From positions 2,790,001 to 2,854,000 of the forward strand of contig NZ_CP080383.1 of NCBI RefSeq assembly GCF_019443325.1: a DNA stretch of 64,000 nucleotides, written 5' to 3'. A program made the position numbers and the translations under genes. The DNA comes from Cryobacterium sp. PAMC25264 (GTDB lineage Bacteria > Actinomycetota > Actinomycetes > Actinomycetales > Microbacteriaceae). The notes below the pieces were generated by a model. The model ran no database searches. It had not been told where the DNA came from and worked only from the letters and a program-made list of their open reading frames with translations. Of the stretch, positions 32,253 to 40,492 are shown piece after piece. Every line of letters starts with the position of its first letter. Within the stretch, counting starts at the first letter, position 1.

Positions 32253-32843
32253 ATGCGTGTATTACTCAAAGAGATCCTCGACTGCACCCCCGACGCCGCC
32301 TGGCGGGCGCTGGCCAGTCCCGCCGTGTTCCGCGAGGTCAGCGCGCCGCTGATGAGCGTCGAATCCCTCGAAACGGATGGCTTCCCCACCACCTGGTCCC
32401 CCGGCGAACACCCGGTGACCATGAGCGGCCTGGGCTTGGTGCCGCTGGGCGAACAGATGATCCGGCTCAACATGCGCACCACCAAGAACGGCGTGCGGAT
32501 CGTGCACGACACCGGCAACGGGGTCTCCGGCGCCATGAAGGCCGTGACGCACTGGGACCACAGCATGGCCATCTCGCCCGACCCGGCCGGCACCGGCAAG
32601 ACCCTGTACCGCGACCAGCTGATCTTCTCCGCAGGACCGGCGACCCTGGCGGTCTGGCCGGGCCTGTGGGCGTTCTGGCAGCTGCGGATGCTTCGGCTCA
32701 AGGCCCTTGCACCGACCTGGCGCTACGACTTGGGCGCCGACGACCCCGCCTTCGTGGCCGCGGGCGCCGCCGAGGCCGAGCGTGCCGAGCACGAGGCCGA
32801 GCGCGCCGCCGAGCCGACCGGGCGGGAGGACGGGTTAGCCTGA
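32253..32843 (+). CDS. SRPBCC-like (START/Bet v 1 fold) protein
   Basis: 196 residues from ATG 32253. It opens with RVLLKEILDCTPDAAWRALASPAVFREVSAPL, the usual first strand and helices of the SRPBCC ligand-binding fold. The later THWDHSMAIS and TLYRDQLIFSAG strands and a long final helix (WPGLWAFWQLRMLRLKALA) complete it. The tail is Ala/Glu-rich. Ligand unknown. The next gene begins four bases after its stop codon, so they are probably one transcript. Confidence 0.75.
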   Translation: MRVLLKEILDCTPDAAWRALASPAVFREVSAPLMSVESLETDGFPTTWSPGEHPVTMSGLGLVPLGEQMIRLNMRTTKNGVRIVHDTGNGVSGAMKAVTHWDHSMAISPDPAGTGKTLYRDQLIFSAGPATLAVWPGLWAFWQLRMLRLKALAPTWRYDLGADDPAFVAAGAAEAERAEHEAERAAEPTGREDGLA

Positions 32844-32847
32844 GCAC

Positions 32848-33483
32848 ATGAGTTCATCCATCGGAGCCCTGCAGATCGCCGACTGGCGCCGCCGCGTCTT
32901 CGGGCTCTACGGCGGGGTGCGCCAGCTCAGTGCCCGCAAGCCCTCGGCCGGCCACGAACTCTGGCGCTCCGGACGCGACGAACTCTTCGCCGGGCATCCG
33001 GCCTCGCCCCTGCTGCCCGACGACCGGGCCGCGTTCACGGGCCTCACGGTCGCCGCGTACGACCCCGACTGGCGGTTCGAGGTGGAGGTGCACCGCACCG
33101 AGGAGCCGTTGCGCATCAAGGTGGAGACCGGCACCGACGGCGTCGTGCCGTTCGACCTGGTGGGCACCGTGCGGCTGCCCTACATCGGCTCGCTGGACGT
33201 CTGGCGACTCGCCAGCTACGGCGGCGGCCTGTTCCTGCCGCTCAAGGACGGCCTCGCGGGCAAGTCCGGCGGCACCTACGGTGGCGGCCGCTACCTGCTC
33301 GACACCATCAAGGGCGCCGACCTCGGCCCCGGCGTCGGTGACGACAGCCTGATCCTCGACTTCAACTTCGCCTATAACCCGTCCTGCGCGTACGACCCGA
33401 TGTGGGCGTGCCCGCTGCCGCAGGCGGGCAACATCGTCACCGTCGACATCCCGGTCGGCGAGCTCTACACGCCGCGGGGCTAG
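32848..33483 (+). CDS. DUF1684 family protein
   Basis: 211 residues from ATG 32848. It has typical DUF1684 segments: ELWRSGRDELFAGHPASPLLPDD near residue 38, AYDPDWRFEVEV, then GGTYGGGRYLLDTIKGADLG and DFNFAYNPSCAYDPMWACPLPQAGN, which holds the conserved Cys residues. The family is widespread and uncharacterised. No signal peptide is seen, so it is probably cytoplasmic. It is coupled to the SRPBCC-like gene. Confidence 0.88.
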   Translation: MSSSIGALQIADWRRRVFGLYGGVRQLSARKPSAGHELWRSGRDELFAGHPASPLLPDDRAAFTGLTVAAYDPDWRFEVEVHRTEEPLRIKVETGTDGVVPFDLVGTVRLPYIGSLDVWRLASYGGGLFLPLKDGLAGKSGGTYGGGRYLLDTIKGADLGPGVGDDSLILDFNFAYNPSCAYDPMWACPLPQAGNIVTVDIPVGELYTPRG

Positions 33484-33546
33484 GGCCGAAAGTCCCGGCC
33501 ACCGACTGTTTGCGGGGTATTTTTGCTGTCTGCTTGACAGCATCCG

Positions 33547-33717
33547 CTAGAGTAGACGTACTTGTGAGTTCGTAGTTGCGCTCACTGCGTCGTAGAACGC
33601 CCTCTTCTTATCGATGGCCGCGCGAGCACGAGTACGACTCGATGCCGGCGAACCGCTCGATTTTTCGAATGACACTTTCTTACGGCGAACGGATGTGCCC
33701 ATCGGCACCTTCGCCAT
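33547..33717 (-). CDS. Small basic protein, candidate gene divergent from the helicase
   Basis: 56 residues, reading MAKVPMGTSVRRKKVSFEKS at the start and ending VRLL. A perfect AGGAGG lies six bases before the ATG at 33717, the best ribosome site in the area. The protein is rich in Lys, Arg and Ser with no hydrophobic segment, suggesting nucleic-acid or ribosome association. It is divergent from the DEAD-box helicase with 79 bases between. No family recognised. Codon use is less GC-rich than in its neighbours. A plus-strand frame over the same bases (33614-33721) lacks a ribosome site and is less likely. Confidence 0.5.
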   Translation of the reverse strand: MAKVPMGTSVRRKKVSFEKSSGSPASSRTRARAAIDKKRAFYDAVSATTNSQVRLL

Positions 33718-33796
33718 GTGAATCCTCCTGGCTCCGGCCGTCGCTTTTGGGCGGCACCGGTTCGAGCGAGGTGACTGATGCCCGAAAGGCACCACT

Positions 33797-35335
33797 TTGT
33801 CTGAAACTTCCTTTGGCGCGCTTGGCGTGCCCGCTCCCCTCGTTGCCGTGCTCACCTCGCAGGGCATCGACAGTCCGTTCCCGATCCAGGTCGACACCCT
33901 GCCCGACACCCTCAAGGGCCGCGATGTCCTGGGCCGCGGTAAGACCGGCTCGGGCAAGACCCTCGCGTTCTCCATCCCCATGGTGTCGCGCCTCGGCGGC
34001 AAGCTCGCCGGCGGCAAGCGCCGCCCGGGCCGGCCGCTCGGCCTGATCCTCGCACCGACCCGCGAGCTGGCCACCCAGATCACCGCAGCGCTCACCCCGC
34101 TGGCCGAGGCCTACGGCCTGAACACCACCACCATCTTCGGCGGCGTCTCGCAGAACCGTCAGGTCGCCGCGCTCAAGGCCGGCGTCGACATCGTCGTGGC
34201 CTGCCCCGGCCGCCTCGAGGACCTCATGAAGCAGGGCTTCGTCAACCTCGACTCCGTCGAGATCACCGTGCTCGACGAGGCCGACCACATGGCCGACCTG
34301 GGCTTCCTGCCCGTCGTCACGCGCATCCTGGACAAGACCCCGTCCAGCGGCCAGCGCCTGCTGTTCTCGGCCACGCTCGACAACGGCGTGGACAAGATCG
34401 TGCGCCGCTTCCTGCACAACGAGGTTCTGCACTCCGTCGACGAGGCCACCAGCCACGTCTCCGCGATGACCCACCACGTGTTCGAGGTCGACACCGCCGA
34501 GTCCAAGAAGGAGCTCATCGAGAAGCTCGCTTCGGGCACCGGCCGCCGGATCCTCTTCATGCGCACCAAGCACCACGCCAAGAAGCTCGCCAAGGCACTG
34601 ACGGATGCCGGCATCCCGTCGGTCGACCTGCACGGCAACCTCTCGCAGGTGGCCCGTGACCGCAACCTCGCCGCATTCAGCGCCGGCGACGTGAAGGTTC
34701 TCGTCGCCACCGACGTCGCCGCCCGCGGCGTGCACGTCGACGACATCGAACTCGTCATCCACGTGGACCCGCCCGCAGAGCACAAGGCGTACCTGCACCG
34801 CTCGGGCCGCACCGCCCGTGCCGGCAGCGCCGGTGACGTCGTCACCATCGTGCTGCCCGCGCAGAAGCGCGACACCGACCAGCTCCTGCGCAAGGCCGCC
34901 ATCACGGTGACCCCGCAGCGCGTCAACGCCGCCTCCCCCGCCGTGATCGCCCTCACCGGCGACGTGGCCGCGTACGTCAAGCCGGTTCCCCGCGTGGAGC
35001 AGCCGCACGGTCAGTCTCAGGGCGGCCGCTCGCAGGGCGCCAACGCTCAGCGCAAGCGCGTCAACCGCGACGACCGTGACAACGGCGGCCGCGGCTCGCG
35101 CGACTCCGGTGGCCGTGGCGGCCGCAGCGGCGATGCCGTTGCAGCCGGCGGCGCCCGTCGCGACCGCACCGAGCGTCCCGCATCCGGCGGCCGCGGCAAC
35201 GCGCCCCGCACCGGCGGCTCGGGCAACGGCGGCTCCGGTCGCTCCGGCGGCCTGCAGGTCGGCGGCCTGGTGCGCGGCTCCGGTTCCACCGGCGGCGGCG
35301 CCCGCCGCTCGGCTCCGCGCCGCGCGCAGGGCTAA
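33797..35335 (+). CDS. DEAD-box ATP-dependent RNA helicase
   Basis: 512 residues, TTG start at 33797 with GAAAGG seven bases upstream. It carries the full helicase set: Q motif (GIDSPFPIQ), Walker A GKTGSGKT near residue 50, PTRELA, the VLDEADHMADLG box near residue 160, SAT near 191, FMRTKHHAKKLA, LVATDVAARGVH and HRSGRTARAG near 334. From about residue 395 on it is a disordered Gly/Arg/Ser-rich RNA-binding tail. It resembles RhlE/CsdA-type helicases that unwind structured RNA in ribosome assembly and cold adaptation. A strong hairpin terminator follows at 35376. Confidence 0.95.
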   Translation: MSETSFGALGVPAPLVAVLTSQGIDSPFPIQVDTLPDTLKGRDVLGRGKTGSGKTLAFSIPMVSRLGGKLAGGKRRPGRPLGLILAPTRELATQITAALTPLAEAYGLNTTTIFGGVSQNRQVAALKAGVDIVVACPGRLEDLMKQGFVNLDSVEITVLDEADHMADLGFLPVVTRILDKTPSSGQRLLFSATLDNGVDKIVRRFLHNEVLHSVDEATSHVSAMTHHVFEVDTAESKKELIEKLASGTGRRILFMRTKHHAKKLAKALTDAGIPSVDLHGNLSQVARDRNLAAFSAGDVKVLVATDVAARGVHVDDIELVIHVDPPAEHKAYLHRSGRTARAGSAGDVVTIVLPAQKRDTDQLLRKAAITVTPQRVNAASPAVIALTGDVAAYVKPVPRVEQPHGQSQGGRSQGANAQRKRVNRDDRDNGGRGSRDSGGRGGRSGDAVAAGGARRDRTERPASGGRGNAPRTGGSGNGGSGRSGGLQVGGLVRGSGSTGGGARRSAPRRAQG

Positions 35336-35375
35336 CCAGCCCTCAGCATCCGCTGACTGTTTCACCGCATGACCC

Positions 35376-35409
35376 GAACGGGCCGGCTCCACACGGAGCC
35401 GGCCCGTTC
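35376..35409 (+). terminator. Hairpin terminator after the helicase gene
   Basis: A perfect 15-bp stem, GAACGGGCCGGCTCC with its complement around an ACAC loop, 41 bases past the helicase stop codon. Confidence 0.85.
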
Positions 35410-35453
35410 TGGGTCTCCGGGCCGCTGCGCGGGCCGGACGCGGACGCGCGGGC

Positions 35454-35508
35454 GCGGCGCCGCTACGCGGGTGGCACGCCCGGCGCGTGACGGCGCCCTG
35501 CCCGCGCA
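35454..35508. repeat. 55-bp direct repeat, copy 1
   Basis: Near-identical to 35582-35636 (about four differences). It begins GCGGCGCCGCTACGCGGGTG. The 381-base space between helicase and GNAT genes holds no other recognisable feature beyond these copies and the terminator. Confidence 0.75.
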
Positions 35509-35581
35509 GCTCCCCCTGACGACGAAAACACCGTTGCGCGGGACAAACGCCGTTCCGCGGTGCGGGCGACGATGCGCAGGT

Positions 35582-35636
35582 GCGGCGCCGCTACGCGGGT
35601 GGCGCGCGCGGCGCGCAACGGCGCCCTGCCCGCGCA
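35582..35636. repeat. 55-bp direct repeat, copy 2
   Basis: Second copy, 128 bases after the first in the same orientation. It ends GGCGCCCTGCCCGCGCA. Confidence 0.75.
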
Positions 35637-35716
35637 CGTCTTGCCGGGATCGCCGGCAGGGAGCTACCGGGCCCTGGTGGTTCGGCGAGGTCGGCGGCCG
35701 GGGTTAGGGTCGAGGT

Positions 35717-36208
35717 ATGAACACCACAGTTGTTGTTCGGCCCGTCACCGAAGCGGATGCCGACAGCCTGGGCCGCGTCCACGCGGCTTGCTGGCACGAG
35801 TCCTATGACCACATCCTGAGCCAGGCTGCTCTCTCGCAGCTGCATCCGGAACGCCTCGCCCAGATGTGGCGCCGGTTCTCGGCCCAGGGCCCCGCCTACC
35901 GCCACGTCGTGGCCGAGCTCGACGGCGAGATCGTCGGCTTCGCCGGCAGCGGACCGGGCCGGGACGCCGGCAAGCCCACCGAGCACGAGCTCTACTTCGT
36001 CTACCTGCTCGAGGCCCACCAGGGCACCGGCATCGGCCAGGCGCTCTTCGACGCCGTCGTCGACCCGGGCCCCACCTACCTCTGGCTGGCCGCCGACAAC
36101 CCCCGCGCCCACCGTTTCTACGCCCGCAACGGCTACCTGCCCGACGGGCAGGAGCGCACCGAAGAGGTGCTCGGCGAACCATTCCGCGAGGTGCGCCTCG
36201 AACGCTAA
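35717..36208 (+). CDS. GNAT-family N-acetyltransferase
   Basis: 163 residues from ATG 35717. It has the GNAT order VVRPVTEADADSLGRVHAACWHESY, then HVVAELDGEIVGFAGSG, LYFVYLLEAHQGTGIGQALFDAV and NPRAHRFYARNGYLPDG. The acetyl-CoA pyrophosphate loop is HQGTGIGQAL (Q/RxxGxG, near residue 97). The substrate is unknown. The nearest neighbours (helicase, nucleoside hydrolase) give no clue and are separated by long gaps. Confidence 0.88.
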   Translation: MNTTVVVRPVTEADADSLGRVHAACWHESYDHILSQAALSQLHPERLAQMWRRFSAQGPAYRHVVAELDGEIVGFAGSGPGRDAGKPTEHELYFVYLLEAHQGTGIGQALFDAVVDPGPTYLWLAADNPRAHRFYARNGYLPDGQERTEEVLGEPFREVRLER

Positions 36209-36455
36209 CTCCACCCGGCCATCCGGCCCCGCACCAGCCCGATCCCGCCCAGCGGGGTCGGGCTTCTGCGTGCCCGCGCCGGCCGCGCCCGTCCCGCGGC
36301 GGGTGTTCCGGGCCGGACCGGGTGTTTCGGGCCGGACCGTGCCCTGCCGTGCCGGATGAGCACTCCCACCCCGCCTCCGGCGATCGAGCACATCCCTCAG
36401 AGCCCGCAGCGAAGCCCGAGCGGCCCGCACCCCGCGCACACCGTAAAATCGGTGG

Positions 36456-37436
36456 ATGCCCACGATTCCTGTCATTCTCGACGTCGACACCGGCGTCGAT
36501 GACGCCCTCGCCATCCTGTTCGCCGTCGCGCATCCCGACATCGAGGTGCTCGGCATCAGCTGCGTCGCCGGAAACGCCTCGCTCGAGCGGGTTGTGGAGA
36601 ACACCCTGCGCATCCTCGATGTGGCGAACGCCCCCGACATCCCCGTCGCCGCCGGCGCACGCCGGCCGCTGATCTCCCCGGCCCGCAGCGCCTCGCACGT
36701 GCACGGCGAAAGCGGTCTCGGCACCGTGCACCTGCCACCGAGCTCACGCACGCCCGCGCCGGTGAACGCCGTCGAACTGCTGCACCGGCTGATCTCCGAG
36801 AGCGCGCGCCCGGTGACCCTGGTGGCGCTGGCTCCGCAGACCAACCTGGCGCTGCTCTTGCGCCAGTACCCCGACCTGGCCGAGAACATCGAACGCATCG
36901 TGTTCATGGGCGGTTCCGCGAGTGTGGGCAACGCCACGGCCGTGGCCGAGTTCAACGTGTGGCATGACCCCGAGGCGGCGGCGATCGTGCTGGATGCGGG
37001 CATCCCCACGTTCATGTACGGGCTGGACGTCTTCAACCAGGTGGCCATCGACCGCGAGGTCGCCACCGCGCTGGAGGACGGCGACTCCACCCAGGGTCGT
37101 GTGGTGGGCGCACTGCTGACCAACCGGGTGGCGCGCGGCGAGAGCAGTATGGCCGAGTACACCGGCCTGATCGGTGACGCCGGTGCGATCTGCGCGCTGG
37201 TGGACCCGCAGGCGCTCAGCACCCGGATGCTGCCCGTGCGCGTGGAACTGACGGGCTACGGCCGCGGCCAAACCATCGTCGACCAGCGCAGCCGGCTGGG
37301 CGAGGACACCCTACACGGCAGCATCGACAGCTGGGAGGTCGTGGAGGTGGCCCTCGACGTGGACGCACCGCGCTTCGCCGCCCTCTTCCTCGACACCCTG
37401 GGCCTCACTCCCCCAGTTCCGCGAGCTGTGACTTAA
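36456..37436 (+). CDS. Inosine-uridine-type nucleoside hydrolase
   Basis: 326 residues from ATG 36456. The N-terminal PVILDVDTGVDDALAILFA (about residues 5-23) is the calcium and ribose binding signature of nucleoside N-ribohydrolases. ISCVAGNASLERVVENTL, HVHGESGLG, LVALAPQTNLALLL and FNVWHDPEAAAIVLDAG follow in family order. It cleaves nucleosides to base and ribose for salvage. The last four codons and the TAA stop fall inside a family A palindrome (RAVT then stop), so the repeat has set this protein's C-terminus. Confidence 0.92.
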   Translation: MPTIPVILDVDTGVDDALAILFAVAHPDIEVLGISCVAGNASLERVVENTLRILDVANAPDIPVAAGARRPLISPARSASHVHGESGLGTVHLPPSSRTPAPVNAVELLHRLISESARPVTLVALAPQTNLALLLRQYPDLAENIERIVFMGGSASVGNATAVAEFNVWHDPEAAAIVLDAGIPTFMYGLDVFNQVAIDREVATALEDGDSTQGRVVGALLTNRVARGESSMAEYTGLIGDAGAICALVDPQALSTRMLPVRVELTGYGRGQTIVDQRSRLGEDTLHGSIDSWEVVEVALDVDAPRFAALFLDTLGLTPPVPRAVT

Positions 37437-37482
37437 GCACGCAAAAACCTCCCCGAGAGGGGCTTTTCTCACGGTTCGCGAG
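37420..37482. repeat. Dispersed palindrome family A, copy 2
   Basis: Arms CGCGAGCTGTGACTTAAGC and TTCTCACGGTTCGCG, inner stem CCTCCCCG/AGAGGGG-like. It contains the nucleoside hydrolase stop codon and ends 15 bases before the DUF4916 stop codon on the other strand, a bidirectional terminator position. Confidence 0.8.
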
Positions 37483-37496
37483 AGGGGACGGGCGGG

Positions 37497-38084
37497 TCAG
37501 CGCAGCGCGCCGACCGAGGCCAGGGCCATGCGGAGCAGGCCGCCGCGGCCGCCTTCCATCTCGGCCGAGACCGCGTCGGTCGCGGCCTCCTCCGGGGTCA
37601 TCCAGGTGAGTTCGAGGGCATCCTGGCGGGGGTCGCAGGTGCCGGTCACGGGGACGACGTAGGCCAGCGAGACGGCGTGCTGGCGGTCATCCGTGAACGC
37701 GGTGATGCCGGGCATCGGGAAGTACTCGGCGACCGAGTACGGCACGGGGCTCGGCGGCAGCTGCGGGAAGGCCATCGGGCCGAGGTCCTTCTCGAGGTGG
37801 CGGAACAGCGCGTCGCGCAGGGTCTCGCCGTAGAGCACCCGGCCGGAGACCAGGGTGCGGGTCATCTTGCCCTCGGGGGTGGCGCGCAACAGCACGCCGA
37901 CCTCGACGACCTGACCCAGGCCGTCGACCCGAACGGGCACGGCCTCCACGTAGAGCAGCGGCAGCCGCTGGCGGATCTCGGCAAGCTCCACGTCGGTCAG
38001 CCAACCGGGATTGCTGTTGGGCGGCGGCGCGTCATCCCCGCCTGGCGTCCAGTCCGGGTCGGGGTCAGGGGTGCGCACGCTCAT
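37497..38084 (-). CDS. NUDIX-like DUF4916 protein
   Basis: 195 residues from ATG 38084. The sequence NPGWLTDVELAEIRQRLPLLYVEAVPVRVD (from about residue 25) is characteristic of DUF4916, an actinobacterial NUDIX-fold family. The NUDIX box is degenerate: GRVLYGE keeps G-x5-E, but the RExxEE element reads RHLEKDLG, so pyrophosphatase activity is doubtful. ALELTWMTPEEAATDAV near the end fits the NUDIX C-terminal helix. It is convergent with the nucleoside hydrolase. Confidence 0.85.
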   Translation of the reverse strand: MSVRTPDPDPDWTPGGDDAPPPNSNPGWLTDVELAEIRQRLPLLYVEAVPVRVDGLGQVVEVGVLLRATPEGKMTRTLVSGRVLYGETLRDALFRHLEKDLGPMAFPQLPPSPVPYSVAEYFPMPGITAFTDDRQHAVSLAYVVPVTGTCDPRQDALELTWMTPEEAATDAVSAEMEGGRGGLLRMALASVGALR

Positions 38085-38150
38085 AGGTTCATTCTCACTC
38101 ACGAGAGCCGCGGATGCATCACCGACGCCCCCACAGACCCCGTTCCACCC

Positions 38151-38215
38151 CTCGCGAACTGTGAGCAAAGCCCCAGTTTGGGCCCGATTTTGGGGCTTAA
38201 GTCACAGTTCGCGGG
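38151..38215. repeat. Dispersed palindrome family A, copy 3 (opposite orientation)
   Basis: CTCGCGAACTGTGAGCAAAG pairs with CTTAAGTCACAGTTCGCG. An inner CCCCA/TGGGG stem surrounds GTTTGGGCCC. It lies between the divergent DUF4916 and esterase genes, the only copy of this family not at a 3' end. Confidence 0.8.
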
Positions 38216-38296
38216 AGGGAGAGGGGGTCGCCGGGCGTGGAAGGATTGGAAGGAGTCGGGGCAGGACACGCGTCGACCTGAGTGTGAGGACCGCCA

Positions 38297-38956
38297 ATGG
38301 CCGACAGCATCCGTCCCGAGCCCATCGACCCGGCCGCCGTGCTGTGGTCGGCCGCCGTCGCCGACCGGGTGGACCGTCCGCTACTGCTCGTGCTGCACGG
38401 CTACGGCTCGCACGAGGGCGACCTGTTCTCGTTGGCGCCGCACTTGCCGCTGGAGCCCACGATCGCGGCCCTGCGCGCGCCGCTCCCGGTGGGCCAGGGC
38501 TGGTCCTGGTTCCCGATCGGCGTGCCCGGCGACCCGGTCGGCGACGCGCTCGATGCCGCCGCGGCCGGGATCCTCGACTGGCTCGACGCGCTGCCCGAGC
38601 AGCCCACCTCCATCGGGCTGCTCGGGTTCTCGCAGGGCGGCGCCATGACGCTGCAGCTGATGCGGCACGCGCCGGAGCGGTTCGCCTTCGCGGTGCAGCT
38701 GTCGGGGTTCATCGCGAGCAGCACGCATCCGGGTGACGCTCGCCTGGCCGAACTCAAGCCGCCGGTGTTCTGGGGCCGCGGCACGCTCGACCCGGTGATT
38801 CCCGAGGCGGCTGTCGTGCGCACCCAGGCCTGGTTGCCGGGGCACTCCACGCTCACCGAGGGTATCTACGAGGGGCTCGGGCACTCGATCTCCCAGGCGG
38901 AGCTCGGTGAGATCGTCACGTTCCTGCGCGCGCAGTACCCGGCCCCGGCTGCTTGA
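38297..38956 (+). CDS. Phospholipase/carboxylesterase-type alpha/beta hydrolase
   Basis: 219 residues from ATG 38297. It has the oxyanion segment LLVLHGYGSHEGDLF near residue 30 and the nucleophile elbow GLLGFSQGGAMTL (Ser near 113). The acid is in GRGTLDPVIP and the catalytic His is in YEGLGHSISQAE. This is the Abhydrolase_2 family of small esterases (YpfH-like). It is cytosolic with no signal peptide. The substrates are probably short acyl esters. Confidence 0.9.
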   Translation: MADSIRPEPIDPAAVLWSAAVADRVDRPLLLVLHGYGSHEGDLFSLAPHLPLEPTIAALRAPLPVGQGWSWFPIGVPGDPVGDALDAAAAGILDWLDALPEQPTSIGLLGFSQGGAMTLQLMRHAPERFAFAVQLSGFIASSTHPGDARLAELKPPVFWGRGTLDPVIPEAAVVRTQAWLPGHSTLTEGIYEGLGHSISQAELGEIVTFLRAQYPAPAA

Positions 38957-39052
38957 GGAAGGGCAGCCCGCCCGCGCCTGAGGTGTCCCGTCCGATGGCG
39001 ACGACGCCGGCGCAGCCTCGGAAAGCCCCAGCGGCCACCTCCTTAACGCACG

Positions 39053-39096
39053 AATTGCCCCGATCCGGCGGATGACGACATCCGCGACGGGGCAAT
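39053..39096. terminator. Bidirectional hairpin terminator
   Basis: Outer stem AATTGCCCCG / CGGGGCAATT (10 bp) and inner stem GCGGATG / CATCCGC with an ACGA loop. It lies 20 bases beyond the DUF5997 stop on the minus strand and about 100 bases after the plus-strand esterase. Confidence 0.75.
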
Positions 39097-39115
39097 TCGA
39101 TGAAAGTGCGGCGAG

Positions 39116-39556
39116 CTAGCCGCGCTTGCGGGCGGCCTGCTCGTTCTGGGCGGCGAAGCGCTCGGCGTGCGCCTTCTTGCGAGCGCGCTCGGCGTCGCGG
39201 TCCTTCACCCGGATCTGCTCTTCGCGCACCTCGAACTGGGTGGCGCGTTCGGTGACGAGCCAGGCCGGCGGCTGCTGGAGCAGCGCGAGGATCTCGGCGC
39301 TGGTGAGCGGCTCGGTGACCTCGCCGCGGGCCAGGCCCGAGATCGAGACGCCGAGCTTGGCGGCGACGACCTGCTTGGGGTGCGGTCCGTTGGCGCGCAG
39401 CTCGCTGAGCCACTCGGGCGGGTTCGCCTCGAGGGCGGCCAGCTCGGTGCGCGACACCGGGGTGGACTGGAACTCCTCGGGTGCTGCTTCGAGCAGAATC
39501 CCGAGCTTCTGGGCAGCCGTGGCCGGCTTCATGGTCTGGGGCTTCTTCTCGCTCAT
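39116..39556 (-). CDS. DUF5997 family protein
   Basis: 146 residues from ATG 39556. The sequence KPATAAQKLGILLEAAPEEFQ near residue 9, LRANGPHPKQVVAAKLGVSISGLARG and LLQQPPAWLVTER matches DUF5997, a family almost confined to actinobacteria. The VVAAKLGVSISGLARG stretch resembles a helix-turn-helix, so DNA binding is possible. The C-terminal third is charged helix. It is divergent from the LysR-type ligand-domain protein at 39698, an arrangement seen with this family elsewhere. Confidence 0.85.
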   Translation of the reverse strand: MSEKKPQTMKPATAAQKLGILLEAAPEEFQSTPVSRTELAALEANPPEWLSELRANGPHPKQVVAAKLGVSISGLARGEVTEPLTSAEILALLQQPPAWLVTERATQFEVREEQIRVKDRDAERARKKAHAERFAAQNEQAARKRG

Positions 39557-39697
39557 TGTTCCAGCGTATAGCCTGAGAGCACTAAGGTTTCGGTGTCGTG
39601 CGCCCGAACGCCTCGAAACGCACCCGGCGCCGGCACATTGCACTCCGCCGCGCGGCCATCACCCACACACTGACACATGCACAACGAGAGGATGCCG

Positions 39698-40489
39698 GTG
39701 ACCTTTTCCATTGCCTTCGTCGCCGGGGTCACCCCCACCAAGTGGACCCGCATCTGGGCCGAACGCCGCCCGGACGTCGAGCTCGAGGTGTTCCGCACCG
39801 ATTCCGCCGAGCAGGAAACCGTCTTGCGCGACGGCCGCGCCGATGTCAGCCTCGTACGCCTCCCGATCAACGAAGAGGGCCTGAGCCTGATCGCTCTCTA
39901 TAACGAGATTCCCGTGGTGGTCGCGGCCAAAGACCACTTCATCGCCGATGCCGACAGTGTGGTCGTGGCCGACCTCGTCGACGAGCACCTGCTGCAGGAT
40001 CCGGACGAGGTGCCCGAGTGGCGGGACGTTGCCGTGGAGGTGCGGACCGGCAGCCGCCGCGCGCTGCCGCCGATGCGCGACATGGACGAGACCATGGAAC
40101 TCGTCGCCGCCGGCGTGGGCATCGTCATCCTGCCGCACTCGGTAGCCCGGCTGCACAGCCGCAAGGATGTCGTCTCCCGCCCGGTGGAGGACACCGCCGA
40201 GAGCCGCATCGCCCTGGCCTGGCGCACCGTGGACACCACCCCCGACGTGGAAGAGTTCATCGGCATCGTGCGCGGCCGCACCCCCGACAGCTCCCGTAAG
40301 AACGCCGCCCTGCCCACCGACGAGCCGGTGAAGAAGGAAAAGAAGACCGCGAAGGCGAAGGCCGCCGCGAAGGCCGTGCGCGCCGCCGCGGCCGCGGCCA
40401 AGCCGGCCACCGCACGTAAGACCCAGAGCGCCGGGCGCACCCGCAACTCCCCCAGCCCGCAGGCCGGCAAGCGCCGCGGCGGCCGCTGA
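39698..40489 (+). CDS. LysR-type substrate-binding-domain protein without a DNA-binding domain
   Basis: 263 residues from GTG 39698, preferred because GAGAGG lies six bases upstream. The ATGs at 39677 and 39692 are badly placed relative to it. It starts directly in the LysR effector domain (FSIAFVAGVTPTKWTRIWAERRPDVELEV), with VSLVRLPI, LVAAGVGIVILPHSVAR and a final DTTPDVEEFIGIVRGRT. There is no winged helix. From about residue 205 the tail is Lys/Ala-rich and disordered, like histone-type tails. It may sense a ligand and act through DUF5997 next door, which could provide DNA binding. That pairing is an inference. Confidence 0.82.
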   Translation: MTFSIAFVAGVTPTKWTRIWAERRPDVELEVFRTDSAEQETVLRDGRADVSLVRLPINEEGLSLIALYNEIPVVVAAKDHFIADADSVVVADLVDEHLLQDPDEVPEWRDVAVEVRTGSRRALPPMRDMDETMELVAAGVGIVILPHSVARLHSRKDVVSRPVEDTAESRIALAWRTVDTTPDVEEFIGIVRGRTPDSSRKNAALPTDEPVKKEKKTAKAKAAAKAVRAAAAAAKPATARKTQSAGRTRNSPSPQAGKRRGGR

Positions 40490-40492
40490 CGG

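Noticed and set aside
33614-33721. A 35-codon plus-strand open frame upstream of the helicase, considered as a leader peptide
   Set aside because: It lacks a ribosome site, while the opposite strand has a perfect AGGAGG and ATG over the same bases.
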